A stretch of 64,000 bases of DNA from contig NZ_SEWE01000022.1 of NCBI RefSeq assembly GCF_004167665.1, forward strand, positions 16,034-80,033. Reading direction: 5' to 3'. This document shows, one piece after another, positions 1-7,695 of this stretch (its first letter is position 1; each line of letters starts with the position of its first letter). The DNA comes from Hymenobacter persicinus (GTDB taxonomy: Bacteria > Bacteroidota > Bacteroidia > Cytophagales > Hymenobacteraceae). Below the pieces are notes generated by a model. It searched no databases. It saw only the letters and a list, made by a program, of their open reading frames with translations, and was not told the origin of the DNA. The position numbers were made by a program, and so were the translations under genes.

Positions 1-576
1 CTCTACGCCCAGTTGCCGCAGAAACTGTTGTTGCCGGGTTAGGTCTTCGGCGCTGACGTATTCGTCCTGAGTGCCGCAGACCAGCACCACGGGCAGCTGC
101 CGAAGCAGGCGGGTAGCCACGGGCAGCTCCAGGTCGGGCGGAAAGGCGCCGGCCCACAGAATCAGGCGGGCCGGGCGAAACCGGGCCCGGGCCAGCCAGC
201 GGCTCACCGTGGCCGCCCCTTGGGAAAAGCCCAGCACCGTTACGGCCACGTCCGCGGGGAGGCCCGCCAGCACGTGCTGGGCCAATTGGTTGAGGTAGCC
301 CACGTAGTCCTCAATTTCAGCCAGCCGGTCTTCGCGCGTCATCCAGGTTGCCCCGACCCGCCCGCTGGTGCCGTTGAGGTAAAAGCGGGACAGGCCCTCG
401 GGCGCCACCACGACCAACGTCGGGTCGGCGGCAGTGAGGTGGTGGAAGTGGCGAATGAAATACTTGGCCAGCTGCCCGTAGCCGTGGCCCACAAACCAGA
501 CCTGCCGGGTCGCGGGCCCAAGCTCCCCGGCCTGAAAGTACCGCGCCGTCCGGCTCACGATCAGCTGTTGTTCCAT
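1..576 (-). CDS. Alpha/beta-hydrolase, phospholipase/carboxylesterase-like, C-terminus outside window
   Basis: The frame is open from ATG at 576 to the window edge, giving 192 residues without a stop. The nucleophile elbow GFSQG places the catalytic Ser near residue 118, and a following GTQDEYV segment fits the acid residue (Asp about 171). The HGYGQ segment near residue 31 resembles the oxyanion-hole HGxG motif. The catalytic His is expected beyond the window. The pattern fits the short carboxylesterase/phospholipase group of about 200-220 residues, so little is missing. There is no signal peptide, so it is probably cytoplasmic. It lies downstream of the cytidine deaminase on the same strand, and the gap is filled by an inverted-repeat element. 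Substrate cannot be told. Confidence 0.8.
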   Translation of the reverse strand, partial: MEQQLIVSRTARYFQAGELGPATRQVWFVGHGYGQLAKYFIRHFHHLTAADPTLVVVAPEGLSRFYLNGTSGRVGATWMTREDRLAEIEDYVGYLNQLAQHVLAGLPADVAVTVLGFSQGAATVSRWLARARFRPARLILWAGAFPPDLELPVATRLLRQLPVVLVCGTQDEYVSAEDLTRQQQFLRQLGVE

Positions 577-577
577 C

Positions 578-688
578 TGTGAGGTGGTGACCTAGTGAAC
601 TGGTGAGGTGGCGTTCTACCTGGTCGATACTGCGTCACTGGCGCCAGCGGCACCGCCACGCACCAGTTCACCAGCGCACTATTTCGCC
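578..688. repeat. Inverted-repeat element A1 (8-bp word family)
   Basis: The left arm (578-609) is four 8-bp words of the pattern NGTGANNT. The right arm (659-688) is the reverse complement of a similar array, including CACCAGTTCACC. The spacer is about 50 bp. The right arm contains the TAG stop of the cytidine deaminase (679-681), so the last codons of that gene lie inside the repeat. The left arm abuts the hydrolase start. Confidence 0.75.
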
Positions 689-1173
689 TTCGGCAGGTCG
701 TCGGCGTTGAACTGGAACGGCAGCAAGTCGGCCAGGGAGCGGAAGCGGTAGATGCTGCCGTTGGGGCCGGGCAGCAGCAGCGGAATCGGGCGGCCCTGGC
801 GGTTTTCGTACTCGGTCATCACCTGCCGGCAAGCCCCGCAGGGCATGGCCGGCCCGAAGGCGCCATCGGCGGGGCGGGCGGCTACGGCCATCCCCACAAT
901 GTGCCGGTCGGGCTGGTTGACGGCCAGGCCAAACAGGGCGGTGCGCTCGGCGCAGAGGCCGGAGGGGTAGGCGGCGTTTTCCTGGTTGGTACCCCGAAAC
1001 ACGCTGCCGTTGTCGAGCAGCAGGGCGGCACCCACGTGGAAGTGGGAGTAAGGGGCGTAGGCGTGTTCGGTAGCGGCGCGGGCCTGTTGCCAGACGGTTG
1101 CTTCAGCGGGGGAAAGTTCGGCTTCGGAATCCAGCACCTCGACGGTGATGGTCAGATGGAGCGGATGGGCCAT
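679..1173 (-). CDS. cdd: Cytidine deaminase
   Basis: A 164-residue protein that should hydrolyse cytidine and deoxycytidine to uridine and deoxyuridine in pyrimidine salvage. The family signature is complete: HVGAAL near residue 46, the CAE box (Cys74, Glu76 as proton shuttle) and PCGAC (Cys112, Cys115), which with Cys74 bind zinc. The ATG at 1173 is chosen because homology begins shortly after it; upstream in-frame codons are low-complexity leader. The C-terminus PKAK and the TAG stop are encoded by the arm of repeat element A1. Length is slightly above the usual 130-150 residues because of an N-terminal stretch. Confidence 0.93.
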   Translation of the reverse strand: MAHPLHLTITVEVLDSEAELSPAEATVWQQARAATEHAYAPYSHFHVGAALLLDNGSVFRGTNQENAAYPSGLCAERTALFGLAVNQPDRHIVGMAVAARPADGAFGPAMPCGACRQVMTEYENRQGRPIPLLLPGPNGSIYRFRSLADLLPFQFNADDLPKAK

Positions 1174-1387
1174 CGGGGAATAAAAGAAACAAATTCCGAG
1201 ACCGAATGGCGGCCCCGGGCGGGAAGGGGCGGTGAATGTACTACAATTCTGGCGGACCAAATAACTTTTATCCAACTTCGGCCGCCCAAATCGGGGGCGG
1301 TCTGGGAATAAATGAGGCTTAAATCCCGACAGTAGCGGGGTAAAGCCCTAGTTTCGTGCCGCCAACTTCTTTCCCACCCCTCCGCCC

Positions 1388-2737
1388 ATGTCCCGTATTC
1401 TGCTTCTCGGTGCCGGCCGCTCGGCTTCGTCCCTGATTTCCTATTTGTTGGAGCACGCGCCCACCGAAGGCTGGCAGCTCACGGTGGCCGACGTGAACCC
1501 GGCCCACCTGGTGCCCGTGCTGGCCGCCCACAGCGGTTACGCCCGCGCCGTGCCGTTTGATATTCAGCGCCCCGAGCTGCTCGAGGAGCTGGTGCCCCAA
1601 GCCGATATTGTGATTTCGATGCTGCCGGCGCTGTTTCACCTGCCCGTGGCCCAGGCCTGCGTGCGTCACGCCCGCCATTTGGTGACGGCCAGCTACGTGA
1701 GTGAGGAAATCCGGGCCCTGGACGCCGAGGCGCGGGCGGCGGACATCCTGATTCTGATGGAGTGCGGCCTCGACCCCGGCCTCGACCATATGTCGGCCAT
1801 GCAGGCGCTGGGCCACATCCGCAGCCGCAGCGGCAAGCTCACCTCGTTTAAGTCGTATTGCGGCGGCCTGATGGCGCCCGACTCCGAGGGCGACAACCCC
1901 TGGCGCTATAAGTTCACCTGGAACCCGCGCAACGTGGTGCTGGCCGGGCAGAGCACGGCCAAGTACCTCGAAAATGGTCGCCTGCGCTTTATTCCCTACC
2001 AGCACCTGTTTACCCGCCTCGCCACGCTGGAGGTGCCGGGCTACGGACAGTTTGAGGGCTACGCCAACCGGGACTCGCTCAGCTACCGCGCCCCCTACGG
2101 CCTACACGACATTCCCACCATGCTGCGAGGCACCCTGCGCCGCCCGGGCTACTGCGCCGCCTGGCAGGCCCTAGTGCGCCTGGGTCTCACCGACGACACC
2201 GTGCACCTGGCCAACGACGCGGCCATGACCTGGGCCCAGCTGCTTGAATCCTACCTGCCCGCGGCGGAAGCGGGCCGGAGCCTGCCCCAGCAGCTTGCCG
2301 ACTACCTGGGCCTAGCCGCCGACGGGCCGGAAATGCAGCGGTTGAGCTGGCTGGGCATCTTTACCGAGCTGCCCGTGGGCCTGGCCGACGCCACGCCCGC
2401 CCAGCTGCTCGAGCGGCTGCTGACCACCAAGTGGGCTCTGCAGGACGGGGACCACGACATGATTGTGATGCAGCACCTGTTTGACTTCGAAATCGAGGGG
2501 CAGCGTTTCCAGCGCAGCTCTTCCCTGGTCGTGCTCGGCGACGATGCCACCCACACGGCCATGGCCAAAACCGTGGGTTTGCCCGTAGCTATGGCCGTGC
2601 GGCGCCTGGCCCAAGGCCACCTCCAGCAGCGCGGCGTCGTGATTCCGACCCAGCCCGACCTCTACGAGCCCATTCTGCAGGAGCTGGCCACCGACTACGG
2701 AATCCACTTTGTGGAGCAGGAGCAGACGCTGGGGTAG
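1388..2737 (+). CDS. Saccharopine dehydrogenase-like NAD(P)-dependent enzyme
   Basis: A 449-residue protein with an N-terminal Rossmann fold (GAGRSASSL at about 7-15) and a C-terminal catalytic region containing MECGLDPGLDHMSAM and SYCGGL, typical of the glutamate-forming (LYS9-type) saccharopine dehydrogenase family. In characterised members it interconverts saccharopine with glutamate and aminoadipate semialdehyde. Bacteroidota generally make lysine by the diaminopimelate route, so the real substrate here is uncertain and could be in lysine degradation or a polyamine pathway. ATG at 1388 has no Shine-Dalgarno. It is convergent with trmN6: only three bases separate the two stop codons. Confidence 0.85.
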   Translation: MSRILLLGAGRSASSLISYLLEHAPTEGWQLTVADVNPAHLVPVLAAHSGYARAVPFDIQRPELLEELVPQADIVISMLPALFHLPVAQACVRHARHLVTASYVSEEIRALDAEARAADILILMECGLDPGLDHMSAMQALGHIRSRSGKLTSFKSYCGGLMAPDSEGDNPWRYKFTWNPRNVVLAGQSTAKYLENGRLRFIPYQHLFTRLATLEVPGYGQFEGYANRDSLSYRAPYGLHDIPTMLRGTLRRPGYCAAWQALVRLGLTDDTVHLANDAAMTWAQLLESYLPAAEAGRSLPQQLADYLGLAADGPEMQRLSWLGIFTELPVGLADATPAQLLERLLTTKWALQDGDHDMIVMQHLFDFEIEGQRFQRSSSLVVLGDDATHTAMAKTVGLPVAMAVRRLAQGHLQQRGVVIPTQPDLYEPILQELATDYGIHFVEQEQTLG

Positions 2738-2740
2738 CCG

Positions 2741-3463
2741 TTAAAAGGCCAAGTAGAAATCCTGGAGCAAAGTCCGGAATTCCGCCGAGTAGGCTTCCGA
2801 GTCGGCCTCGTGGATGGCCAACTCCCGGCTCAGCTGAGGCTGGGGGCGGAGCGTGAAGGAGCTGATGTGGCGCAGGGCCTTGCTGCCGGGCCGGTGGCGG
2901 AGCGTGAGCCGGGCCGCCAAGAACAGGCCGGCCAGGGCAGCTTCCCGCTCGAAGTGCAGCATTTCGGGCGGGGGCAGCAGCACCGTCAGCCGCCCGTCGG
3001 CTGTGAGGAAGCGGGCAGTGAATTCGGCCAGCTCAGGAAAGCTGAGCGTGTCGGGGGCGGTGTGACGGGCCGTGGTACGCTGGGCATCCGGGGAGCGGAG
3101 CGAGTGGCGGAAAAACGGCGGGTTGCAGAGAATATGGTCGAACCGGGCCGGGGCGAGGGCCGCGTACTGCGCCAGACTGGCCGCGTGCACCTTGATTCGG
3201 GCGGACCACGGGCTGCGGGCCGCGTTGGCGGCGGCCTGGGCCGCCGCGGCCGGGTCCAGTTCCACGGCTTCCACCCGCGCCCGGGCGTTGCGCTGGGCGG
3301 CCATCAGCGCCAGCAGCCCGGTGCCGGCACCAATGTCCAGAATGCGGGTGGCGGCCGTCAGGTCGGCCACGGCACCCAGCACGCAGGCATCGGTACAGAC
3401 TTTCATGGCGCACTGCCCCTGCTCGACGCGGAAGTGTTTGAACTGGAAATAGGAATTAGCCAC
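2741..3463 (-). CDS. trmN6: tRNA1(Val) (adenine37-N6)-methyltransferase-like
   Basis: A 240-residue SAM-dependent methyltransferase. Visible motifs are the family-typical start ANSYFQFKHF, the SAM-binding DIGAGTGLLALMAAQ, an acidic VEAVELDP and the catalytic NPPFF, which marks N6-adenine methyltransferases. The YfiC/TrmN6 group modifies A37 of tRNA1(Val). I chose GTG at 3463 because the family begins at this ANxYFQFK segment; the frame stays open 16 codons further to ATG 3511 but that extension is Arg-rich and unlike the family. A TAnnTTTG box lies 20 nt upstream of the GTG. It is the last gene of the minus-strand run starting at aroQ. Confidence 0.85.
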   Translation of the reverse strand: MANSYFQFKHFRVEQGQCAMKVCTDACVLGAVADLTAATRILDIGAGTGLLALMAAQRNARARVEAVELDPAAAAQAAANAARSPWSARIKVHAASLAQYAALAPARFDHILCNPPFFRHSLRSPDAQRTTARHTAPDTLSFPELAEFTARFLTADGRLTVLLPPPEMLHFEREAALAGLFLAARLTLRHRPGSKALRHISSFTLRPQPQLSRELAIHEADSEAYSAEFRTLLQDFYLAF

Positions 3464-3483
3464 GCGGAAACGAAAGGTTGGGG

Positions 3484-3491
3484 CAAAGGTA
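3484..3491 (-). promoter_or_regulatory. TAnnTTTG promoter box upstream of trmN6
   Basis: Reads TACCTTTG on the minus strand, matching the Bacteroidota -7 element. It lies between the acyltransferase stop (3515) and the GTG start (3463), so trmN6 may have its own promoter. Confidence 0.5.
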
Positions 3492-3514
3492 AGGCGTAGC
3501 CGCGGGCGCAACGC

Positions 3515-4624
3515 TTACGCGCCGGGCCCACGCCGGGCCGCACCCAGGCGGAGTACCAGGCGGTGCAGGGGCGCTTCCACCGCGTAGTGCAGCCCGATGG
3601 CGGCCCCCACGAGCAGCAGCAGCAGCACCGGCACCGGCGGCAACAAGGGCGCCAGACGAATGATGCGGGGCAGCAGAAAGTCGGGGAGCAGGCCCAGGTG
3701 CAGCAGGTAAAAAGCGTAGGAGCTGCGGCCAAGCACCTGCAGGGGCCGGCTGCCGAGTGCGCGCTGCAACCAGCTGGGCTGGTTGGCCAGCCCGTGCAGC
3801 AGCAGCCCCGTACCCAGCGGCAGCAGCCAGTTGTTGGCCGCCACGCCCGGTAGGCTCTCGATGCTCGAGCCCACGCCCAGCTGCTGCTGCACGCCCACCA
3901 TTAACCCCAGTACGACGACCAGCACCAAGCCACCCAAAGCCGTAGCGTGGGGCACCCGGGCGGGGGCCAGCCGGGCAAACGCAGCCCCGAACAAAAACTC
4001 GGCGCTGCGCCCGAAAAAGGTGGCGCTCAGCACAAACAGCGGCGTTTCCAGCCAACCCCGGCCGCTCAGCACGGAACCCAATGCCAAGCCCAGCGCCGCC
4101 AGCCCCACCACGCAGCCCACCCAGATCCGCGGCGAGAAGCGTCGGGCCAGGGCAAACAGCAGGGGCAGCAGCAGGTAAAACGACTCTTCCACCGTCAGGG
4201 ACCAGCTGGGGCCGATGCCGGTCAGGTACCAGCGGGCGGCCAAGCCCTTGAGCAGCGTGAGGTTCAGCGCGTACTGCTGCCACCACTGCGCCGCGGGCAG
4301 GGCGCGCTGGGCATGGCCGAATACGAACGTGGCCGTGGTCAGCAGCAGCAGCAGCGGGTAGATGCGGGCCACCCGGCGCAGCAGAAACTGCCCGAAGCTG
4401 CCCGCGTGGGCAGTGGCGAAGTAGCGGCGGCTAAGCAGGTAGCCGCTGAGGGTGAAAAAGACCGACACGCCCACGTGCAGCTCACTGCCTACGGCCTGCA
4501 GCGCCGCGGCCCAACCCGGGGCGGGGGCGGGCAAGGAGGTGCGGTAGTGAAATAAAAACACCAGCAGCGCGGCCCCGGCCCGCACGCCCGTCAGGGCCGG
4601 AAGGTGGGTGCGCGCGGCCGTCAT
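3515..4624 (-). CDS. Membrane acyltransferase, family 3 (OafA/YrhL type)
   Basis: A 369-residue polytopic inner-membrane protein with about ten hydrophobic segments. The N-terminal LTGVRAGAALLVFLFHYR carries the family His (FHYR, about residue 26), followed by FTLSGYLLSRRYF, RRVARIYPL and the WSLTVEESFYLLLP segment. Members O-acylate surface sugars, glycans or secondary metabolites. No glycan cluster surrounds it, so the substrate is unknown. Its ATG at 4624 directly follows the rnhA stop (4625-4627) with no gap, indicating co-transcription and likely translational coupling. Confidence 0.88.
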   Translation of the reverse strand: MTAARTHLPALTGVRAGAALLVFLFHYRTSLPAPAPGWAAALQAVGSELHVGVSVFFTLSGYLLSRRYFATAHAGSFGQFLLRRVARIYPLLLLLTTATFVFGHAQRALPAAQWWQQYALNLTLLKGLAARWYLTGIGPSWSLTVEESFYLLLPLLFALARRFSPRIWVGCVVGLAALGLALGSVLSGRGWLETPLFVLSATFFGRSAEFLFGAAFARLAPARVPHATALGGLVLVVVLGLMVGVQQQLGVGSSIESLPGVAANNWLLPLGTGLLLHGLANQPSWLQRALGSRPLQVLGRSSYAFYLLHLGLLPDFLLPRIIRLAPLLPPVPVLLLLLVGAAIGLHYAVEAPLHRLVLRLGAARRGPGA

Positions 4625-5083
4625 TTACGCCATCTGGCTTTCGTAGCCCTCGTCGATGAGCAGGGGGCCGCGGGTGGCGCTGCCCACGGCCAGCTGGTCG
4701 CACCGCTCGTTTTCGGGGTGGCCGTTGTGGCCGCGTACCCACTGAAAGCGCACCTTGCGCTGCTCGTAGATCTTCAGAAAGCGCCGCCACAAATCCTCGT
4801 TGGCCTTCTTGCCGAAATCCGGCTTTTTCACCCAGCCAAACACCCACCGCTTTTCCACCGAGTCGACCACGTACTTCGAGTCGGTGACGACGGTAATCGG
4901 GATGTCGGGGCGCGTGACGGCCTCCAGCCCCACGATGATGGCCAGCAGCTCCATGCGGTTGTTGGTGGTCAGGCGGAAGCCCTGGGTGATTTCCTTTTCG
5001 TGGTGCCCGTAGCGCAGAATGGTACCGTAGCCGCCCGGGCCGGGGTTGCCGCGGGAAGAGCCGTCGGTGAAGAGATGAATCAA
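4625..5083 (-). CDS. rnhA: Ribonuclease HI
   Basis: A 152-residue enzyme that cuts the RNA strand of RNA-DNA hybrids. The four metal-binding carboxylates are visible: Asp7 (FTDGSSRGNPG), Glu45 (NNRMELLA), Asp68 (VVTDSKYVVD) and Asp129 (NERCDQLA), plus His119 (RGHNGHPEN). Length and motif order match bacterial type 1 RNase HI. It sits in a minus-strand run; the gap to the upstream marC-like gene is filled by the large inverted-repeat element B1. Confidence 0.95.
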   Translation of the reverse strand: MIHLFTDGSSRGNPGPGGYGTILRYGHHEKEITQGFRLTTNNRMELLAIIVGLEAVTRPDIPITVVTDSKYVVDSVEKRWVFGWVKKPDFGKKANEDLWRRFLKIYEQRKVRFQWVRGHNGHPENERCDQLAVGSATRGPLLIDEGYESQMA

Positions 5084-5086
5084 CTT

Positions 5087-5234
5087 GGTTGTCAGTTGGT
5101 AGTTGCCAGTTGTCAGTTACTAGTTGTCAGTTACTAGTTGTCAGTTACTAGTTGTTAGTTGTTAGTAAGGGTTGAAGGACCTAACAACTGACAACCAACA
5201 ACTGACAACCAACAACTGACAACCAACAACTAAC
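5087..5234. repeat. Inverted-repeat element B1 with 14-bp tandem words in both arms
   Basis: The left arm holds three perfect tandem copies of TCAGTTACTAGTTG (5113-5154), flanked by degenerate copies. The right arm (5181-5234) holds four near-identical copies of CCAACAACTGACAA. The right arm is approximately the reverse complement of the left; the spacer is about 15 bp. It lies between the marC-like stop (11 nt away) and the rnhA start (3 nt away). As RNA it could form a very long hairpin. Confidence 0.85.
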
Positions 5235-5245
5235 CGTCAACTGCT

Positions 5246-5806
5246 TCAGAAATTTGATTTAAACAGCTTGATGGCAATGGCCAGCAGGATCACGCCGAAC
5301 ACCCGGCGCAGGATGTCCTCGCCGGCATTGCCGAGCTTGCGCTCAATCCAGGCCGAGCTTTTGAGCACGATGAACACAAACACCAGGTTCAGGGCAATGC
5401 CGACCAGCACGTTGGGCAGGGAGTAGGCCGCCCGCAGCGAGAGCAGGGTGGTCATGGTGCCGGCCCCCACGATGATGGGGAAGGCCAGCGGCACGATGGA
5501 GCCCGTGCGGGTGGTCGGGTCGTTTTTGAACAGCTCAATGCCCAGAATCATCTCCATGCCGATCAGGAAGATGATGATGGCCCCGGCCAGGGCAAACGAC
5601 TGGTAGTCGACGCCGAACAAGCTCAGAATGCTCTGCCCCAGAAACAGAAACACCACCATCAGCACTCCAGCCACCAGCGTGGCTTTCTCGGAGTGAATCT
5701 TGCCCTCGCGCTGCCGGATCTGAATGATAATCGGGATGGAGCCCAGAATATCAATCACGGCAAACAGGGTGAGCGTAACGGAGAAGATTTCCTTGAGGCT
5801 GAACAT
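5246..5806 (-). CDS. MarC family integral membrane protein
   Basis: A 186-residue protein with about six membrane spans, consistent with the MarC/UPF0056 family (FSVTLTLFAVIDILGSIPIIIQ at the start, ILGIELFK and SIVPLAFPIIVGAGTMTTLL in the middle, typical of MarC). Family function is not firmly established; early links to multiple antibiotic resistance were not supported. The ATG at 5806 is chosen because the family starts at this segment and the upstream in-frame sequence is the arm of repeat A2. It lies between the serC-like gene and rnhA on the same strand. Confidence 0.9.
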   Translation of the reverse strand: MFSLKEIFSVTLTLFAVIDILGSIPIIIQIRQREGKIHSEKATLVAGVLMVVFLFLGQSILSLFGVDYQSFALAGAIIIFLIGMEMILGIELFKNDPTTRTGSIVPLAFPIIVGAGTMTTLLSLRAAYSLPNVLVGIALNLVFVFIVLKSSAWIERKLGNAGEDILRRVFGVILLAIAIKLFKSNF

Positions 5807-5919
5807 GGTGAGATAGTGAACTGGTGAGGTGGTGAGGTTGAGGTGTTGGTGGTGCGGAGCCGCCCCGCTTACGCAGACGGAATGACAACTCACCAGTTCA
5901 CCATCTCACGATTTCACTA
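5807..5919. repeat. Inverted-repeat element A2 (8-bp word family)
   Basis: The left arm 5807-5838 is exactly four RGTGANNT words. The right arm 5887-5919 is the reverse complement of four such words (core AACTCACCAGTTCACC). The arm ends one base before the serC-like stop codon (5921-5923), and the other arm abuts the marC-like start codon. The inner end reads GGTGAGTTGTC, a junction shared with elements A4, A5 and B3. Confidence 0.8.
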
Positions 5920-5920
5920 C

Positions 5921-6991
5921 TTAAGAAAACTCCCGGGCGAAGAACTGGACGAGTTGCTCGTAGGCCGCGTCGGGGATGGCGGGGAAGTTGGCGATGCGCA
6001 GGGTGTTGGCTTTCCAGGTGCCGTAGCCGTTACCGAGCTGCAGGCCCTGGGCCAGGGCCCGGCGCTTCACCTCGTCAATCAGCGCCGGGGCGCCCTGCAG
6101 GGCAATGACGGTAGTAGAGCGGGTTTCGGGGTTCGTGACCAGGGGCGTGAGCTGGGTGGCCTGCTCGAAGTAGTCGTAGAGCTTAGCGGCGCGGTCGAGC
6201 AGGTGCTGGTGCACGGCCTTGATGGGCTCCCGGTCCTGGAGCACCCGGCTCAGCAGGTAGATGCCGAGCACGTTGGGCGTATGGGTGGTCTGGAAGTTGA
6301 GCATCTTCTCGTACTGGGCCGTGAGCGAGTTGTAGTGGCTGCGCTCATTGATGCTGCGCAGGCGCGCCACGGCCCTTGGCGACAACACCATGATGCCCAG
6401 GCCGGCGGGCAGCCCGAAGCACTTCTGCACCGAGCCAAACCAGATGTCGGCCTTGATGTACTTGAGCTGAATGCCGGCCAGCGAGGAAGTGGCGTCCACG
6501 GCCAGCAGGGCGTTGCCCAGGCGGTTGTAGAGGTTCAGCACGAACCCGTCGCGCAACTGGGTGGCGTTGGAGGTTTCGTTCTGGGTGATGCAGACCAGGT
6601 CAGTCTGGCCGGACTCGTCGGGCAGGGGCAGGGTGTAGATTTCGGGCGCCTCATCGACGCCGAACTGCTGGCCGGTGGAGGCGGGGCGCAGGGCTTTGGC
6701 GTACTCAAACCACTTCTCGCCGAAAGCCCCGCTGTAGAGGTGGAAGCTCTTGGTGGGCGTCAGGCTCTGGGCCAAGACTTCCCAGCACTCGGTGGCCGAG
6801 CTCAGGAAGAAGATGGTGTAGTCCTGGGGGATGTTGAGCTTGGCCTTCATGTCGGCCACGGTCTGCCGCATCAGGCCCGTAAACCGCTCCCCGCGGTGGG
6901 GCGCCGAGAGCCAGCCCTCGTCGAAAGCGTCCTGCAAGTAGCCGCGTACGGCCGGATACACGGCGGAAGGCCCGGGATTGAAAGTATACAT
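5921..6991 (-). CDS. serC: Class V PLP-dependent aminotransferase, probable phosphoserine aminotransferase
   Basis: A 356-residue protein beginning MYTFNPGPSAVYP, the start typical of phosphoserine aminotransferases (FNPGPAxLP). The PLP lysine is in SVQKCFGLPAGLG, where classical SerC has a QKNxGPAG segment, so this is a divergent Cytophagales form. The reaction would be 3-phosphohydroxypyruvate plus glutamate to phosphoserine. ATG 6991 is preferred to the upstream in-frame ATG because the latter runs through a repeat element and the promoter. A TAnnTTTG box lies at 7018-7025. Another class V aminotransferase activity cannot be excluded. Confidence 0.75.
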   Translation of the reverse strand: MYTFNPGPSAVYPAVRGYLQDAFDEGWLSAPHRGERFTGLMRQTVADMKAKLNIPQDYTIFFLSSATECWEVLAQSLTPTKSFHLYSGAFGEKWFEYAKALRPASTGQQFGVDEAPEIYTLPLPDESGQTDLVCITQNETSNATQLRDGFVLNLYNRLGNALLAVDATSSLAGIQLKYIKADIWFGSVQKCFGLPAGLGIMVLSPRAVARLRSINERSHYNSLTAQYEKMLNFQTTHTPNVLGIYLLSRVLQDREPIKAVHQHLLDRAAKLYDYFEQATQLTPLVTNPETRSTTVIALQGAPALIDEVKRRALAQGLQLGNGYGTWKANTLRIANFPAIPDAAYEQLVQFFAREFS

Positions 6992-7017
6992 AGGTGTGGG
7001 AGTCAAAAGGGGAAACG

Positions 7018-7025
7018 CAAAGGTA
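7018..7025 (-). promoter_or_regulatory. TAnnTTTG promoter box upstream of serC-like gene
   Basis: TACCTTTG on the minus strand, 27 nt upstream of the ATG at 6991, between it and repeat element A3. Confidence 0.55.
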
Positions 7026-7030
7026 GGGAC

Positions 7031-7150
7031 GGTGAAATGGTGAGGTGGTGAAATGGTGAGTTTTTGTTCTGACTGCGCCAGCGGCGCAGGTTGTGCAGGG
7101 CCGCTCCAGCAGAACGTCAACTCCCCAGTTCACCATTCCACTACTTCACC
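7031..7150. repeat. Inverted-repeat element A3 (8-bp word family)
   Basis: The left arm 7031-7062 is four GGTGANNT words. The right arm 7119-7150 is the reverse complement of four related words in the same register. The TAG stop of aroQ (7141-7143) and its last codons lie inside the right arm. The spacer carries a GCGCCAGCGGC segment also found in the A1 spacer. Confidence 0.8.
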
Positions 7151-7590
7151 TTAAACCCCACGCGCTTGGGCTTTAGGCCTTCGAAGTACTGCACGGCCAG
7201 GCGGTAGGAGTCGAGCTTGAAGCCGCTGATGCTGCCCACGCAGTTTTTGCCCAGCAGGCTGCGCTGGCGAAATTCCTCCCGGGCGTGCAGGTTGGAGAGG
7301 TGCACTTCCACCACCGGCGTGTGGATGGCGGCCACCGCGTCGGCCAGGGCCACGCTGGTGTGGGTGTAGCCGCCGGCGTTGAGCACCACGCCCGCGTAGG
7401 TGAAGCCCACCTCGTGGAGCTTGTCGATCAGCTCGCCTTCGTGGTTGCTCTGGAAGTAGTCGAGGGTGAGGTCGGGGAAGGCCGCGCGCAGCTCGGGCAG
7501 GTAGTCGTCGAAGCTGCGGGTGCCGTAGATGCCGGGCTCGCGCTGGCCGAGCAGGTTCAGGTTGGGGCCGTTCAGAATCAGGATTTGCAT
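7141..7590 (-). CDS. aroQ: 3-dehydroquinate dehydratase, type II
   Basis: A 149-residue shikimate-pathway enzyme converting 3-dehydroquinate to 3-dehydroshikimate. Family motifs are complete: LNGPNLNLLGQREPGIYG with catalytic Tyr22, SNHEGELID, LNAGGYTHTSVAL (Asn71, His77) and EVHLSNLHAREEFR with His97 and Arg108. Type II enzymes form dodecamers. The C-terminal codons and stop fall within repeat arm A3. It is divergent from xerD, and the two TAnnTTTG boxes form one inverted repeat. Confidence 0.95.
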   Translation of the reverse strand: MQILILNGPNLNLLGQREPGIYGTRSFDDYLPELRAAFPDLTLDYFQSNHEGELIDKLHEVGFTYAGVVLNAGGYTHTSVALADAVAAIHTPVVEVHLSNLHAREEFRQRSLLGKNCVGSISGFKLDSYRLAVQYFEGLKPKRVGFKVK

Positions 7591-7620
7591 GGCGGGGTGT
7601 GGCTAGGAGGGGCGTTGGGG

Positions 7621-7666
7621 CAAAGGTAGTCGCATCTGGAACGTAGCAAGGATGCAGCTACCTTTG
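7621..7666. promoter_or_regulatory. Symmetric divergent promoter pair, aroQ / xerD
   Basis: CAAAGGTA at 7621-7628 reads TACCTTTG towards aroQ, and TACCTTTG at 7659-7666 reads towards xerD. The symmetry extends inward (CGCATC facing GATGC), so both -7 boxes sit in one imperfect inverted repeat centred near 7643. Both starts are about 30 nt downstream. Confidence 0.6.
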
Positions 7667-7695
7667 CCCTACGCTCTAACATCTAAGCCCCGAAA

